From NCBI RefSeq assembly GCF_004135205.1, contig NZ_CP035490.1, forward strand, positions 1,178,001 through 1,242,000: 64,000 nt of DNA, read 5' to 3'. Positions 1 to 8,908 of the stretch are shown here, piece after piece; position 1 is the first letter of the stretch, and each line of letters starts with the position of its first letter. The notes under the pieces are model-generated. The model had not been told where the DNA came from, ran no database searches, and saw only the letters and a list, made by a program, of their open reading frames with translations. The position numbers were made by a program, and so were the translations under genes. This DNA is from Hahella sp. KA22 (GTDB taxonomy: Bacteria; Pseudomonadota; Gammaproteobacteria; Pseudomonadales; Oleiphilaceae).

Positions 1-1405
1 CGGCGATGGGGTGACGCACGATAGCCCCGATGGCGGCGTGAATGACCAGCTTGATGCTGGGCTCCGTCGCTCCGAGCGCCGCGCCGCCGAATACCATCAG
101 CTTACGTCCCTGATAAGGTCCGCTTTGTGCGCTGGCGCGCAGGAAATTCATGGCCATTTTAGGGTCGGTGCCAACTTCATCAAGCGGCGTCAGAGCGACA
201 CTGATCTTCGCGTCAGGCGCGGTGTGGCCCGTCAGCGTATGGCAGGAGAGACAGCGTTCCGCATATAGACTGCGCCCTTGTTCTACTCGTTGCGTATCCA
301 ACTTACCAAGAATCGATTCCGGCCACTTCGGCGCCTGCAGGGCTTCATTGCGCTTTTGAATATCGCCCAGATTGCCGAAATTGACGCTGCTGGGATAACC
401 GGGCAACTCGCTGTGACCATCCACAGTCGCCGCGCCGTATACCGCCAGCGCGGTAGTCACGTTTTGCGCCAGAGGCCCCGGGGCGGCGTTGCTGGCGGAG
501 CCGTTCCACTGCACCAGATCCATACGCGGGGTGCCCCACAGTACTGGAAAGCTGACCGGCGCATCGGGCGAGCGTCGGTTTTCCGGTTGATGCGTGATTT
601 CAGAGGTGACCACATTAAAGATCTGCCCGAACGCATCCAGCCTTCCGCGACCGTAGGGAACCTCAGTGCTGTTCATAGCGAAACGCTCGGAGAAATAGTC
701 CAGACGCAGCTGCAGGTCTGCTTTCAGTTGTGCCTCTGTTTCAACCAATAACGCTTTTTTGAAGCGGGAGAATTTCTCGGGTTGCGCCAGTGTTGCTTGT
801 ACGCTGTCGCGAATAGCGAATTCCAGGCCGCTGTAGTTGATCAGCGCTGAGCCGCCGTCAATACGGATGCTTTTTCCTTTATAACGCACTTCCGCCGTGT
901 GGCAGGCGGCGCATCCTAATCCCGCCCAGGCGACTCCGTTGGCGTCCACATCTTTGGCGAAGCCCACAGGCAATGCGTCGGGGTTGTGTTCGGAAGCCGG
1001 CGCGCTCAGGAATCCCAGTTCATCCATATGCGCAGCGGTCAGGAACGGCGCTGCGTTATCCGCCTGTTCCAAATGTAGAAGCCAGTCATAGGGAACGATG
1101 CGTGAACCGAAAGAGGCGAACTGAGCCTGGTCCCGGGTGGCGTTGGACCAGCCTTGTTGCAAATGAACCACCTCTGGCGCATTCCCCGGCCCAGTTTTAG
1201 GTGCGTCAGGCGTTGTGTCCGTGGCCTCTTCCGTCTGACGACAGGCGGCGACGCTGAGTAGCAGCGCCAGCGCGCATACCGCCAGAACCAGGCGCCGCGC
1301 ACGCAGTGAGGGAGAACTGGAGAGTGGCGATTGGGCGTCGCCGGGTAATAAGGAATGTCTGGGCAAGGCGCGTAGTAAGCCCCGGCCGAATGAACAGCAA
1401 AGCAT
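1..1405 (-). CDS. RoxA-like diheme c-type cytochrome, lipoprotein (3' end outside window)
   Basis: An open frame of 468 codons reads leftward from ATG 1405-1403 and leaves the window without a stop, so the protein is C-terminally truncated here. Two c-type heme motifs are visible: CAACH with its first Cys at residue 165, and CLSCH with its first Cys at residue 385. The N-terminus has a hydrophobic stretch ending in VAAC (Cys about 55), a plausible lipobox, after an unusually long leader of about 38 residues. Two widely spaced hemes with similar spacing are typical of the diheme cytochrome c peroxidase superfamily and especially of RoxA/RoxB rubber-oxygenase-like proteins, which act outside the cytoplasm. 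A MauG or peroxidase role cannot be excluded. The gene is divergent from the phytase-like gene at 1669. Confidence 0.75.
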   Translation of the reverse strand, partial: MLCCSFGRGLLRALPRHSLLPGDAQSPLSSSPSLRARRLVLAVCALALLLSVAACRQTEEATDTTPDAPKTGPGNAPEVVHLQQGWSNATRDQAQFASFGSRIVPYDWLLHLEQADNAAPFLTAAHMDELGFLSAPASEHNPDALPVGFAKDVDANGVAWAGLGCAACHTAEVRYKGKSIRIDGGSALINYSGLEFAIRDSVQATLAQPEKFSRFKKALLVETEAQLKADLQLRLDYFSERFAMNSTEVPYGRGRLDAFGQIFNVVTSEITHQPENRRSPDAPVSFPVLWGTPRMDLVQWNGSASNAAPGPLAQNVTTALAVYGAATVDGHSELPGYPSSVNFGNLGDIQKRNEALQAPKWPESILGKLDTQRVEQGRSLYAERCLSCHTLTGHTAPDAKISVALTPLDEVGTDPKMAMNFLRASAQSGPYQGRKLMVFGGAALGATEPSIKLVIHAAIGAIVRHPIA

Positions 1406-1491
1406 TGTGTACAGTCCTGGATGTCCCTGAAAAGCGGATTGGTATCTTTAATTGTTATCGCCGCCAGTTAACTAACGATGTACTGATCGGC

Positions 1492-1521
1492 CGTACGCAA
1501 AATGAATGTCCTCTGCGTACG
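1492..1521. repeat. inverted repeat in divergent promoter region
   Basis: CGTACGCA (1492-1499) and TGCGTACG (1514-1521) form perfect 8-base arms separated by 14 bases. They lie in the 263-base gap between the divergent cytochrome and phytase-like genes. It could be an operator for either gene; nothing else in the gap stands out apart from AT-rich sequence before 1669. Confidence 0.35.
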
Positions 1522-1668
1522 CATTAACTATAGTTCATGTTTCTGTGAAACCGTGAGAGTTTATTGCTTATTTTTCAGAGAGTTGTTCAAAAAATGATAA
1601 ATTTTCATGAATTTGTCATGCAAGGTTGATATCAGAGGAGGGCTTAACGTCTTCTTTAAGGAATCACT

Positions 1669-2940
1669 ATGCGAACATTTTTCAGTAAGGGCGCATTTGC
1701 GTTCTGTTTGAGCGCTATTGTCGCCACTGCGTCAGCGCAGGAAGAACTGGTGGGCGCGCTGGCCTATTCGGTGATAAAGAAACTCGATAATGGCGTGGAA
1801 GTCCGCAATGGCGGCTTCGGTTCCGCCATGACTGCGCATCCCTTGAAACCCAGCCACTTCTACGTTTTGACGGATCGCGGTCCCAATGTGGACTTTGAGG
1901 GTCCTGAGGGGAAAGGTAAGAAGTTTCCTGTGCCGGGTTACTCTCCTCGTATTGCTGAAGTTGAGCGCCTGGACACTGGCGAGCTGCGAATTGTGCGCAC
2001 GCTGACCCTGCATGCGCCCGGCGGCGAGCCTATTACGGGGCTGCCCAACCCGGAAGGCATGGGGGCGACGGGGGAAACGCCTTATGATTACACTGGTCGC
2101 GTACTGCGTTTTGATCCCTACGGTCTTGATCCTGAGGGTATCGCAGCGCTCAAGGATGGCGGCTTTTGGGTGAGCGATGAATATGGTCCCCATATCGTGC
2201 ATTACTCTTCCACGGGCTATGAGCTGGAGCGCCTTAATCCGTTCGGAACAGGAACGGGCGGTCGTAAACTGCCGAAAGTGTTCGCCAATCGAAGACCTAA
2301 TCGCGGCATGGAAGGGCTGGCGATAACGCCGGATGAGCAACGTCTGGTGGGCGTCATGCAATCAACGCTGTTCAATCCCTCTAAAAAAGCGGTGAAGAAT
2401 AAAACCCTGACGCGCATTCTGACGCTGGATATTGCGTCAGGCGCAACCCATCAGTATCTGTATCGTCAGGAAGCGGACAATTTGTCCAACTCTGAAATCG
2501 CCGCCATCTCCAAAGATGAGTTCTTGATGGTGGAAAGGGACGGCGGGTTCGCGGGCGAAAAAGCCAAATATAAACGTTTATATAAAATTGATCTGCGCGG
2601 AGCGACGGATGTCAGCGGAGATTTTGACTCGCAGACCGGTATGCAAATCAATGGTAAGGCGTTAGAGGAGCTAAGCTGGGACGAGCTTGCAGCGGCGGGC
2701 GTGCAACCTGTGCGCAAGACGCTGGTGGTCGACTTGCTGGCGCAGATGAACTATCCGCACGATAAACTGGAAGGGCTGTGGATTATGGATGCCAGCAAAG
2801 TGGCGGTGATTAATGATGATGATTTCGCGGTGGCTGAGCAGAATGGCGATGTAGCGCAGAAAATACTGCCTGCTACAGGGCGCGTAGACACCAACACCCT
2901 GTATGTCATTGAACTGAAGAAACCCTTGAACAGCGACTAA
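1669..2940 (+). CDS. esterase-like activity of phytase family protein, secreted
   Basis: The product is 423 residues. It starts at an ATG preceded by AAGGA and opens with a Sec-type signal peptide (about residues 1-23, ending ASAQ). The body resembles the phytase-like esterase domain, a beta-propeller found in secreted proteins: it has a TDRGPNVD segment, a GLPNPEGMG segment, SDEYGPHI and a late segment with the run of Asp around NDDDF. The family is assumed to hydrolyse phosphoesters or esters in the periplasm or outside the cell, but the substrate is not known. It stands alone, divergent from the cytochrome gene and convergent with the gene at 2970-3668. Confidence 0.75.
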   Translation: MRTFFSKGAFAFCLSAIVATASAQEELVGALAYSVIKKLDNGVEVRNGGFGSAMTAHPLKPSHFYVLTDRGPNVDFEGPEGKGKKFPVPGYSPRIAEVERLDTGELRIVRTLTLHAPGGEPITGLPNPEGMGATGETPYDYTGRVLRFDPYGLDPEGIAALKDGGFWVSDEYGPHIVHYSSTGYELERLNPFGTGTGGRKLPKVFANRRPNRGMEGLAITPDEQRLVGVMQSTLFNPSKKAVKNKTLTRILTLDIASGATHQYLYRQEADNLSNSEIAAISKDEFLMVERDGGFAGEKAKYKRLYKIDLRGATDVSGDFDSQTGMQINGKALEELSWDELAAAGVQPVRKTLVVDLLAQMNYPHDKLEGLWIMDASKVAVINDDDFAVAEQNGDVAQKILPATGRVDTNTLYVIELKKPLNSD

Positions 2941-2951
2941 CTCACAACGCT

Positions 2952-2979
2952 ACGGGCGTACTGCGCATGTTACGCCCGT
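2952..2979. terminator. stem-loop between convergent genes
   Basis: ACGGGCGTA (2952-2960) pairs perfectly with TACGCCCGT (2971-2979) across a 10-base loop. It sits just after the stop of the phytase-like gene and overlaps the stop codon of the opposite gene. There is no T-run on either side, so a rho-independent role is uncertain. Confidence 0.35.
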
Positions 2980-3668
2980 CTACCGAACAAGCCGGCGGGG
3001 TCTTGAGTCAGGGTTTCTTCTTCGCGCAGGGCGTACAGGACTTTGACGCCCAATGGCTGCGCCGGCTGGGGCGTGGCCAGAATATTGGAATAATGGAAGA
3101 AGGCGGTGTTCTCGAAGTCCAACGCCATGAACGCATTATTCTGGTATGGGTCGGGAACGCCCAGCAAAACAGGCCGCTGATAGCTGACGTAACGCAGGCG
3201 CCAGCTGCTGTTGCTTAGGTCCAGACCCCAATAAGTGCGCGGGCGGTGCTTCACCACGATTTCACCCAGGGCGATAGCGGTGTCCATCAACATGGAGAAG
3301 ACAATATGATCGCCGTCCCGTTTGGAGTTCAACCATATGTCTTTACGCGCCAGATGCGGCTCGTAGACTTCCGGCCAGTGTTTATAGGCCCAGGCGTGAA
3401 GATCGCGCAAGAAGGCTTCCGGCGAGGCGTTGTGCAGCCCTTCGTCCAGGTCCAGTCCGAACTTGCGTAGCAGTTCGCCGTAAATAACCAGACGATTGGC
3501 TTTTTCTGCGATCAGGTAGTTGAGATTGGCGTAGGCTTGCTCAATCGTTAAGGAAAACGGTTCCTGTGAATGCGGGGCCTGATAGGGCGGGTAGTCCTTC
3601 AGAAGCCGTTTGAGTTTGGCTTGTCCCCTTCCGAATATTGCTTGCACCAGAGTCGGCATGTCCATCAC
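2970..3668 (-). CDS. hypothetical protein, soluble, 232 residues
   Basis: I do not recognise this protein. It has no signal peptide or membrane segment. The N-terminal half is helical and charged (segments such as GRGQAKLKRLLKDYPPY and EKANRLVIYGELLRKFGLDLDEG); the C-terminal half is richer in aromatic and beta-type sequence (TYWGLDLSNSSWRLRYVSYQRP). Three Met codons lie close together at the start (MMDMP), so the exact start is unsure by a few residues. It is convergent with the phytase-like gene and shares a large divergent gap with the binding protein at 3980. No function is proposed. Confidence 0.6.
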   Translation of the reverse strand: MMDMPTLVQAIFGRGQAKLKRLLKDYPPYQAPHSQEPFSLTIEQAYANLNYLIAEKANRLVIYGELLRKFGLDLDEGLHNASPEAFLRDLHAWAYKHWPEVYEPHLARKDIWLNSKRDGDHIVFSMLMDTAIALGEIVVKHRPRTYWGLDLSNSSWRLRYVSYQRPVLLGVPDPYQNNAFMALDFENTAFFHYSNILATPQPAQPLGVKVLYALREEETLTQDPAGLFGRRA

Positions 3669-3979
3669 CTTAAATCCATTTTATTTCCGAGTAGTTTGCT
3701 CTGCTTTCCCTTTATCGTAAATAGCCCATGTGGCTGTACTTATCAACTTTGGGCTAATTAATTTTACACGATTAAATTCATTTTCGCCCTGTCTTTGCAT
3801 GTCAGGGGGATTTGGGTGTTTCCGGTCTCTTCAGGTGATCATCATAACGCTGAAATTGCGGCGCGTCAGCGCTATTTCCGCGTTCCTAAGCTAATTAGCT
3901 GATATACTGGCGAATCTTCCAAACAAGAACCAAACTAGTTTGAGCAAAACTATTTCCAAAAGGGGAGCATCTGTTCGAA
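3669..3979. other. intergenic region between divergent genes
   Basis: These 311 bases hold no gene that I can support. The sequence is more AT-rich than its surroundings. It contains a perfect 12-base palindrome AGCTAATTAGCT (3889-3900) followed at once by a -10-like TATACT (3903-3908), a reasonable promoter position for the binding-protein gene at 3980. No convincing -35 element accompanies it. Confidence 0.4.
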
Positions 3980-4750
3980 ATGCGGGTCTTTAAATTTTTG
4001 ATCGCACATTCTTTTCATTCTCTGCTGCTGGCGCTGACTTTGTGCGCGGGCTCCGCGTCTGCAGCGGAAAAAGTAGAGACATTTCTTCTGGTTACGGAAA
4101 ACTACCCGCCGTACAACATGAGCATGAACAATAGTGAGTATGAACATTCCGGCGACCAGATATACGGTGTCTCGGCGGATATTGTGAAAATGTTGTTCGA
4201 ACGCGCCAAACTGCCTTACAACATGAAGCTGCGCGCCTGGCATTACGCTTTTGAGCACGCCCAGCGCAAGGCTTATCGCGGCGTATTCTCCACTACCCGT
4301 ACAGAAGAACGCGAGAGCATGTTCAAGTGGGTAGGACCGCTGGTGGAGGATTCCTGGGTGGCGTTCAGTCGCCCCAACGAGTCCATGAGCATCACCAGCA
4401 TTGACGATCTGAAGAAGTACCGGGTGGGCGGATACAAAGGCGATATCGCCAGCGAGTATCTGATTGAGAAAGGCGTGAACGTCAGCCTGATAGACGATGA
4501 TACGCTGAACCTAAAGCGTTTATACGGCAAGTACATCGACTTGTGGATTTCCGGTCCTTATTCCGGCCCTTATTATGCGAAACAGGCGGGATATCCCTCT
4601 CCGCAGCCAGCCTATGTTTTCAATCAGGCGGAGATGTATCTGGCGTTGAATGTGGATACGCCGCAAAAGTACGTCGACCTGCTCAACGAAACGCTGGCGA
4701 AGATGCGCAGCGAAGGTAAAGTCGACGAAATTATCGCCCGCTATCGCTAA
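3980..4750 (+). CDS. periplasmic solute-binding protein, family 3-like, orphan
   Basis: The product is 256 residues with a clear signal peptide (about residues 1-29, ending SASA). The mature start has the family-3 pattern (LVTENYPPYNM), followed by GVSADIVKMLFERA, FSTTRTEERE and a C-terminal LAKMRSEGKVDEIIARY helix typical of amino-acid-type binding proteins. There is no permease or ATPase gene nearby. In marine gammaproteobacteria such orphan binding proteins are common and may feed a distant transporter or act as sensory periplasmic proteins. Related orphans occur at 33938, 34936 and 44578. The ligand cannot be read from the sequence. Confidence 0.8.
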   Translation: MRVFKFLIAHSFHSLLLALTLCAGSASAAEKVETFLLVTENYPPYNMSMNNSEYEHSGDQIYGVSADIVKMLFERAKLPYNMKLRAWHYAFEHAQRKAYRGVFSTTRTEERESMFKWVGPLVEDSWVAFSRPNESMSITSIDDLKKYRVGGYKGDIASEYLIEKGVNVSLIDDDTLNLKRLYGKYIDLWISGPYSGPYYAKQAGYPSPQPAYVFNQAEMYLALNVDTPQKYVDLLNETLAKMRSEGKVDEIIARYR

Positions 4751-4809
4751 GCTCACGGAGGCCAGGGAGGGCTTCCTGTACACCGTTGTTCCTGTCTATT
4801 TAGCTTCTT

Positions 4810-5397
4810 ATGAACTTCCTGGCGCACTTTCATTTGGCGGATGTTTCCGCGACATCATTCACCGGCAATTTGCTTGGCGACTTCGTAAAGGGCGCAGAGC
4901 TGCATTATTTGCCCGCGTCGGTGGTTACCGGAATACGTTTGCATCGGGCTATCGACTTGTATACGGATAATCATGCGTTGGTCAAAGAGGCCATGGCGTT
5001 GATTTCTCCTGCTCGCCGTCGTTTCGCCGGAATTATTGTGGATGTGGCGTTTGATCATTTCCTGGCTCGGAGCTGGCGAGACTGGCATGCCGATTCACTG
5101 GAAGCATTCGCTGGCGGCGTCTATGCGTCACTGCTGGAAGAATATGAGCTGATGCCGCCAAGGGCGCAGCGCACTGTGAGCCATATGAGCGAACATGACT
5201 GGCTGAACGGCTATGCGCGCCTGCCCAATATATACCGATCCCTGGACAACATCGCCGCCAGACTGAGCCGACGCACCACGATGTATGGCGCAGGCGAGGA
5301 GGTGGAGCTACATTATCAGGCGCTGGAAGCCTGCTTTATGGGCTTTTACCCTCAGTTGCTGACCTACGTCGAAAGCATCGACACCAGTTCTCTGTAG
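4810..5397 (+). CDS. acpH: acyl carrier protein phosphodiesterase AcpH
   Basis: The 195-residue product matches AcpH, which removes the 4'-phosphopantetheine arm from holo-ACP. It begins MNFLAHFHLA and keeps the GNLLGDFVKG segment with Asp24, the residue position associated with metal binding and catalysis in the family. HRAIDLYTD and DVAFDHFLA, which supply further His and Asp ligands, are also present. The length equals that of the E. coli enzyme. The enzyme is cytoplasmic. The gene is 59 bases after the binding-protein gene and is followed by a terminator, so it may be the last gene of that transcript. Confidence 0.88.
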   Translation: MNFLAHFHLADVSATSFTGNLLGDFVKGAELHYLPASVVTGIRLHRAIDLYTDNHALVKEAMALISPARRRFAGIIVDVAFDHFLARSWRDWHADSLEAFAGGVYASLLEEYELMPPRAQRTVSHMSEHDWLNGYARLPNIYRSLDNIAARLSRRTTMYGAGEEVELHYQALEACFMGFYPQLLTYVESIDTSSL

Positions 5398-5421
5398 CCT
5401 GCCAAGCGCTTATTTTCCCCG

Positions 5422-5451
5422 GCTGGCGGCGATTTCGCACCAGCTGTTTTT
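5422..5451 (+). terminator. rho-independent terminator after acpH
   Basis: GCTGG (5422-5426) pairs with CCAGC (5440-5444). Inside it GCGA pairs with TCGC around a TT loop, and TGTTTTT follows (5445-5451). It lies 25 bases after the acpH stop and before the chemotaxis-type module, so it separates the two transcripts. Confidence 0.6.
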
Positions 5452-5495
5452 CATTGTCTATACTTAAACGGTACGGCCCGCAATGGAGAATGCCT

Positions 5496-5864
5496 ATGAC
5501 AATGAATATTGTTATTGCAGACGACTCGTCACTGTCACGGAGAATGGTGATGAACGCTCTGCCTCCGCAGCTTAGCGATGTGGAAATCACGTTCGCCCGT
5601 AATGGTAAAGAAGCGATGGACGCCTATTACGCCGGTAAGGCTGATGTTATGTTTCTGGATTTAACCATGCCGGAAATGGACGGCTACACCGTGCTTAAAA
5701 AGCTGAAGGAGGCGGAAGCGAACACAATCGTCTGCGTCATCAGCGCCGATATTCAGCCCGAGGCGCAGCAGAGAGTGCTGGCGCTGGGGGCGGCTTGCTT
5801 TATCGGTAAACCCGTCACTACGGAATTGTTGAGAAAGCGTATTCACGATATCGGTTTACTTTAA
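5496..5864 (+). CDS. CheY-like single-domain response regulator
   Basis: The product is 123 residues and consists of a receiver domain only. The acidic pair is D9/D10, the phospho-acceptor is D55 in FLDLTMPEMDG, the switch Ser is at about residue 83 and the conserved Lys is K105 in GKPV. I chose ATG 5496 because GGAGA lies at a proper distance before it; earlier in-frame ATGs at 5454 and 5490 are poorly placed. It is two bases upstream of the CheC-like gene and clearly cotranscribed with it and with the kinase at 6534. With no output domain, it probably works by protein contact as CheY does. Confidence 0.88.
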   Translation: MTMNIVIADDSSLSRRMVMNALPPQLSDVEITFARNGKEAMDAYYAGKADVMFLDLTMPEMDGYTVLKKLKEAEANTIVCVISADIQPEAQQRVLALGAACFIGKPVTTELLRKRIHDIGLL

Positions 5865-5866
5865 AG

Positions 5867-6472
5867 ATGTTTACTCGAGACCAGTTAGACGCGCTGCAGG
5901 AAATATTCAATATCGCCATGGGGCAGGGCGCTAACAGGCTTGCTCGCCTGATTGAAACCTTTGTTGTCCTGTCCGCGCCGAAACTCTACTCCCTCAAATC
6001 TCAGGCCGACCCGGAACTGATCAAGCGACTCGGCGATACGCCCATCATCGCCACCCGACAATCGTTTGTGGGGCCTTTACGAGGCGAAGTCGTGATATTT
6101 TTCGGCATGAACGGCGCCAATGAGTTGGCTGAGTTGATGGGATATTCACAGGGGAGCGACCCCCAACGGATCAAGGAAGAGCTGATTCTCGACGTTACCA
6201 ATATTTTGGTGGGCGCCTGTATTACCGGCTTGAGCCAGCAGCTGAATTTCACAAAATCGTCATTCTCCACCCCCGGGCTGTTGGTGGAAGGAAAAACCGT
6301 GGCGGAAGCTCTCGAAAACCAGCGCCTGCCTCAGGATTCAGAAGCGCTGCTGGTGGAAATTCAGTTCAAAATCGAAGCGCACGCCTTTTTCTGTGAGTTG
6401 CTGATCTGTATTGCGAATGAATCCATCGCCACTGTCGTCACCGCAGTGGATAAGTTGCTTAAAGGCGTTTGA
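5867..6472 (+). CDS. CheC/CheX-type phosphatase-like protein
   Basis: The product is 201 residues. It carries two copies of the E-x2-N-type signature of the CheC/CheX/FliY phosphatase family: LQEIFNIAMGQGANRLARL near residues 10-28 and EELILDVTNILVGACITGLS near 104-123. Members dephosphorylate CheY-type receivers, and the adjacent gene encodes exactly such a receiver, so it is likely the phosphatase arm of this module. It starts two bases after the receiver gene. It is longer than a stand-alone CheX and has no other recognised domain. The protein is cytoplasmic. Confidence 0.8.
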   Translation: MFTRDQLDALQEIFNIAMGQGANRLARLIETFVVLSAPKLYSLKSQADPELIKRLGDTPIIATRQSFVGPLRGEVVIFFGMNGANELAELMGYSQGSDPQRIKEELILDVTNILVGACITGLSQQLNFTKSSFSTPGLLVEGKTVAEALENQRLPQDSEALLVEIQFKIEAHAFFCELLICIANESIATVVTAVDKLLKGV

Positions 6473-6533
6473 CCCATGGCGCGCGTTTGGCGAAAGGCGC
6501 GCGTAAGTAAAGGACTTGCGGGAAGGAGTGGGG

Positions 6534-7829
6534 ATGTCGTTCGAACAAAAGCTGTTGGAGAATGTGCTGCAGCAAATCAGCATGGGAATCGTCATTCTGG
6601 ATCAGGATTGCCGGATCTGTTTTTGGAACGAATTCATGCAGATCAACAGCGGCGAAGCCAACGCAATCAATAAAAGCATCTTTGACGTATTTCCTGACCT
6701 GCCGCAAAGCTGGTTCAAGAAAAAAATCGACACGGTGTACACCATCCAGAACATGGCGTTCACCGACTGGAAAAAGCGTCCCTACATCTTTCATTTTCCC
6801 ACCAGCCGTCCTATGACCGGCGGGCTTGATGTGATGTATCAAAACGCCACCTTTTCTCCATTAACGGACGAAAAGGGCGAAGTCACTGGCGTATTGATCA
6901 TGATCACGGATGTCACCGAGGTGGCGGAGCAGACCCTGCAACTGGAACAACTGACCGCTCGTTTGGAGCACGAAAAGCAAGAGCAGAAGAAACTCATCGC
7001 CAAGCTGGAAGAGGCGCAGAATCAACTGCTGCAGTCAGAGAAGATGGCGGCCATCGGTCAGTTGGCGGCGGGTGTAGCTCATGAGATCAACAACCCTACC
7101 GGCTATGTGTACTCCAACATGGGGTCTCTGGGACATATGGTGAATGACCTGCTGGCGGTCATTGAGGTTTATGAACAACAGTTTGAGAAAGTGGGCGATG
7201 CAGCGGTTCGGGAAGCCGTCAACAAGGCGAAAGAAGAGTATGACTTCGATTATCTGAAAGAGGATCTGGTGACGCTGGTCAATGAATCCAAGGATGGCAT
7301 CGAGCGAGTCAAACGCATCGTGCAGGATTTGAAAGGCTTTTCCCACGTTGGCGAATCCGACTGGCAGTTGGCGGATCTGCACAATGGCATGGATAGCACG
7401 CTCAATGTGGTCTGGAACGAGGTGAAATACAAAGCCGACGTTCAAAAAGACTATGGCGATATTCCCCGGGTGCAATGCATCGCATCGCAGATCAATCAGG
7501 TATTCATGAACCTGATCGTCAATGCGGCGCACGCGATTGAAAAACAGGGCGTTATCAAAATCTCCACCGGGCTGCAGGACGATATGGTGTTCATTCGGGT
7601 CTCCGATTCAGGCTCCGGCATCTCGACGGAGAATCTAAACCGTATCTTCGAACCGTTCTTCACGACTAAACCCGTGGGTAAGGGAACCGGATTAGGACTG
7701 TCCGTGTCCTACAGTATTGTGCAGAAACATCATGGGCGTATGGAAGTGACCAGCAAGCCGGGAGAAGGGACGACATTCACGATCTGGCTTCCTGTCACCC
7801 AGCCTGAAAAAGAGGCGGGAGAAGAATGA
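6534..7829 (+). CDS. soluble PAS-domain sensor histidine kinase
   Basis: The product is 431 residues if it starts at ATG 6534, which has GGAAGGAG just upstream; a TTG at 6516 is an alternative. The order is a PAS domain (about 1-130, with an ITDVTE exit), a coiled coil rich in Glu, Gln and Lys (about 135-170), a phospho-acceptor helix with H183 in GVAHEINNPTG, and an ATPase domain with N, G1 (DSGSGI) and G2 (GKGTGLGLSVSY) boxes. There is no membrane segment, so it senses a cytoplasmic signal. The EINNP variant of the H-box is typical of kinases paired with CheY-like receivers, consistent with the receiver at 5496. Confidence 0.9.
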   Translation: MSFEQKLLENVLQQISMGIVILDQDCRICFWNEFMQINSGEANAINKSIFDVFPDLPQSWFKKKIDTVYTIQNMAFTDWKKRPYIFHFPTSRPMTGGLDVMYQNATFSPLTDEKGEVTGVLIMITDVTEVAEQTLQLEQLTARLEHEKQEQKKLIAKLEEAQNQLLQSEKMAAIGQLAAGVAHEINNPTGYVYSNMGSLGHMVNDLLAVIEVYEQQFEKVGDAAVREAVNKAKEEYDFDYLKEDLVTLVNESKDGIERVKRIVQDLKGFSHVGESDWQLADLHNGMDSTLNVVWNEVKYKADVQKDYGDIPRVQCIASQINQVFMNLIVNAAHAIEKQGVIKISTGLQDDMVFIRVSDSGSGISTENLNRIFEPFFTTKPVGKGTGLGLSVSYSIVQKHHGRMEVTSKPGEGTTFTIWLPVTQPEKEAGEE

Positions 7830-8187
7830 AGAAACATTCATCGAGGCCTATGGCGGCAAGATGACGCTATGGGTAAATAAGAGGGGGATTAGCCCATAAT
7901 TCTCATTGAATAGTCTTTTTTGCCTAAGCTGAATATTGACGCTACACTCTATCCCTGTCTAAGGAATAAAAAAGTGGGTTGAAATAACTTTCTTTTGCGA
8001 CGGCGCAGCGCGCCTACGCTGAACTCCTTACTAAGAAGGCGGCAGGAAGCCGGCTTGGCGAAGACAGCCCGAAACTCGTCTGGCTCGGAGGGCTCCCAGG
8101 CGAAGCAGAAACTGCTGCACGAAATGCATCGGATAACCGGTGCGGATGTAGTGAATGTAGGCTTGGTTTTTGTGAGAGCGTAATAGT
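7830..8187. other. intergenic region, no supported gene
   Basis: The 358 bases between the kinase and the zinc peptidase contain no protein that I recognise. A 62-codon frame opens with TTG 7995 and ends four bases before the peptidase start, but its composition (Arg/Ser-rich) and lack of a clear ribosome site make it doubtful. A promoter for the peptidase must lie here or the gene reads through from upstream; I see no convincing element. Confidence 0.35.
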
Positions 8188-8886
8188 ATGCACCTGATAA
8201 TAATAATCGCATCCGTATTAGTCATCGTCATCGCTGGTCCGCACCTGTGGGTCCGCCATGTAAAGAAAAAGTATTCTGCTGACATCGCCGAAATGCCTGG
8301 CACCGGCGGCGAGTTGGCTTCTCATCTGGTTCAACGCTTCGGTCTGGATGGGGTCAGAGTGGTGATGGCGCAATCTGGCGGCGACCACTACTCGACGGAA
8401 GAAAAAACCATTCGTTTGAGTCCTGAGACATTCCGCGGCAAGTCCTTGACCGCAGTCGCTGTCGCCGCCCATGAAGTCGGGCACGCAATCCAATACGCTC
8501 GCGGCGAGAACATCACCAAACTTCGCGCGAAATACTCCCCGGCGGCTCAGTCTGCGGAAAAACTGGCCCTCACTATTTTCATGTTTTCCCCCGTCATTCT
8601 GGCGGTGCTGCACGTCCCGCAACTGGTGTTGCTGACTATCGCCACCGGCCTGATCGCCTTGCTGGCGTCCGTGGCGGCGCAAGTGGTCGTATTGCCGCTG
8701 GAATGGGACGCCAGCTTTAACAAAGCATTGCCAATCCTGGTAGACGGTGAATACATCACCCCCCGACAGGAAGCCGCCGTGCGTCGCATACTCAGAGCGG
8801 AATCTTTCACTTACGTCGCCAACACTCTGGCGGACATGTTCCGCTTATGGCGCTGGATCGCCATATTGCGTGGGGCGACACGCTAA
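8188..8886 (+). CDS. membrane zinc metallopeptidase, YugP type
   Basis: The product is 232 residues. It has an N-terminal membrane segment (about 2-18), a zinc motif VAAHEVGHAIQYA (HEVGH near residue 95), then two hydrophobic segments (about 128-150 and 150-175) and a C-terminal EWDASFNKALPIL segment that carries the third ligand region. This is the pattern of the neutral zinc metallopeptidase family to which Bacillus YugP belongs. It is an integral inner-membrane enzyme of unknown substrate. The length is as usual for the family. It is a single gene, followed by a simple-sequence repeat. Confidence 0.85.
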   Translation: MHLIIIIASVLVIVIAGPHLWVRHVKKKYSADIAEMPGTGGELASHLVQRFGLDGVRVVMAQSGGDHYSTEEKTIRLSPETFRGKSLTAVAVAAHEVGHAIQYARGENITKLRAKYSPAAQSAEKLALTIFMFSPVILAVLHVPQLVLLTIATGLIALLASVAAQVVVLPLEWDASFNKALPILVDGEYITPRQEAAVRRILRAESFTYVANTLADMFRLWRWIAILRGATR

Positions 8887-8908
8887 ATATCTTGGAGTTG
8901 GCTTCTCC

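Noticed and set aside
5422-5437. GG-N10-GC match that could be a sigma-54 promoter for the CheY-like gene
   Set aside because: It lies wholly inside the acpH terminator stem and the -12 part (TTTCGCA) is poor.
7995-8183. 62-codon frame from TTG ending four bases before the zinc peptidase gene
   Set aside because: No ribosome site, no ATG, Arg/Ser-rich composition without a recognisable motif; treated as non-coding.
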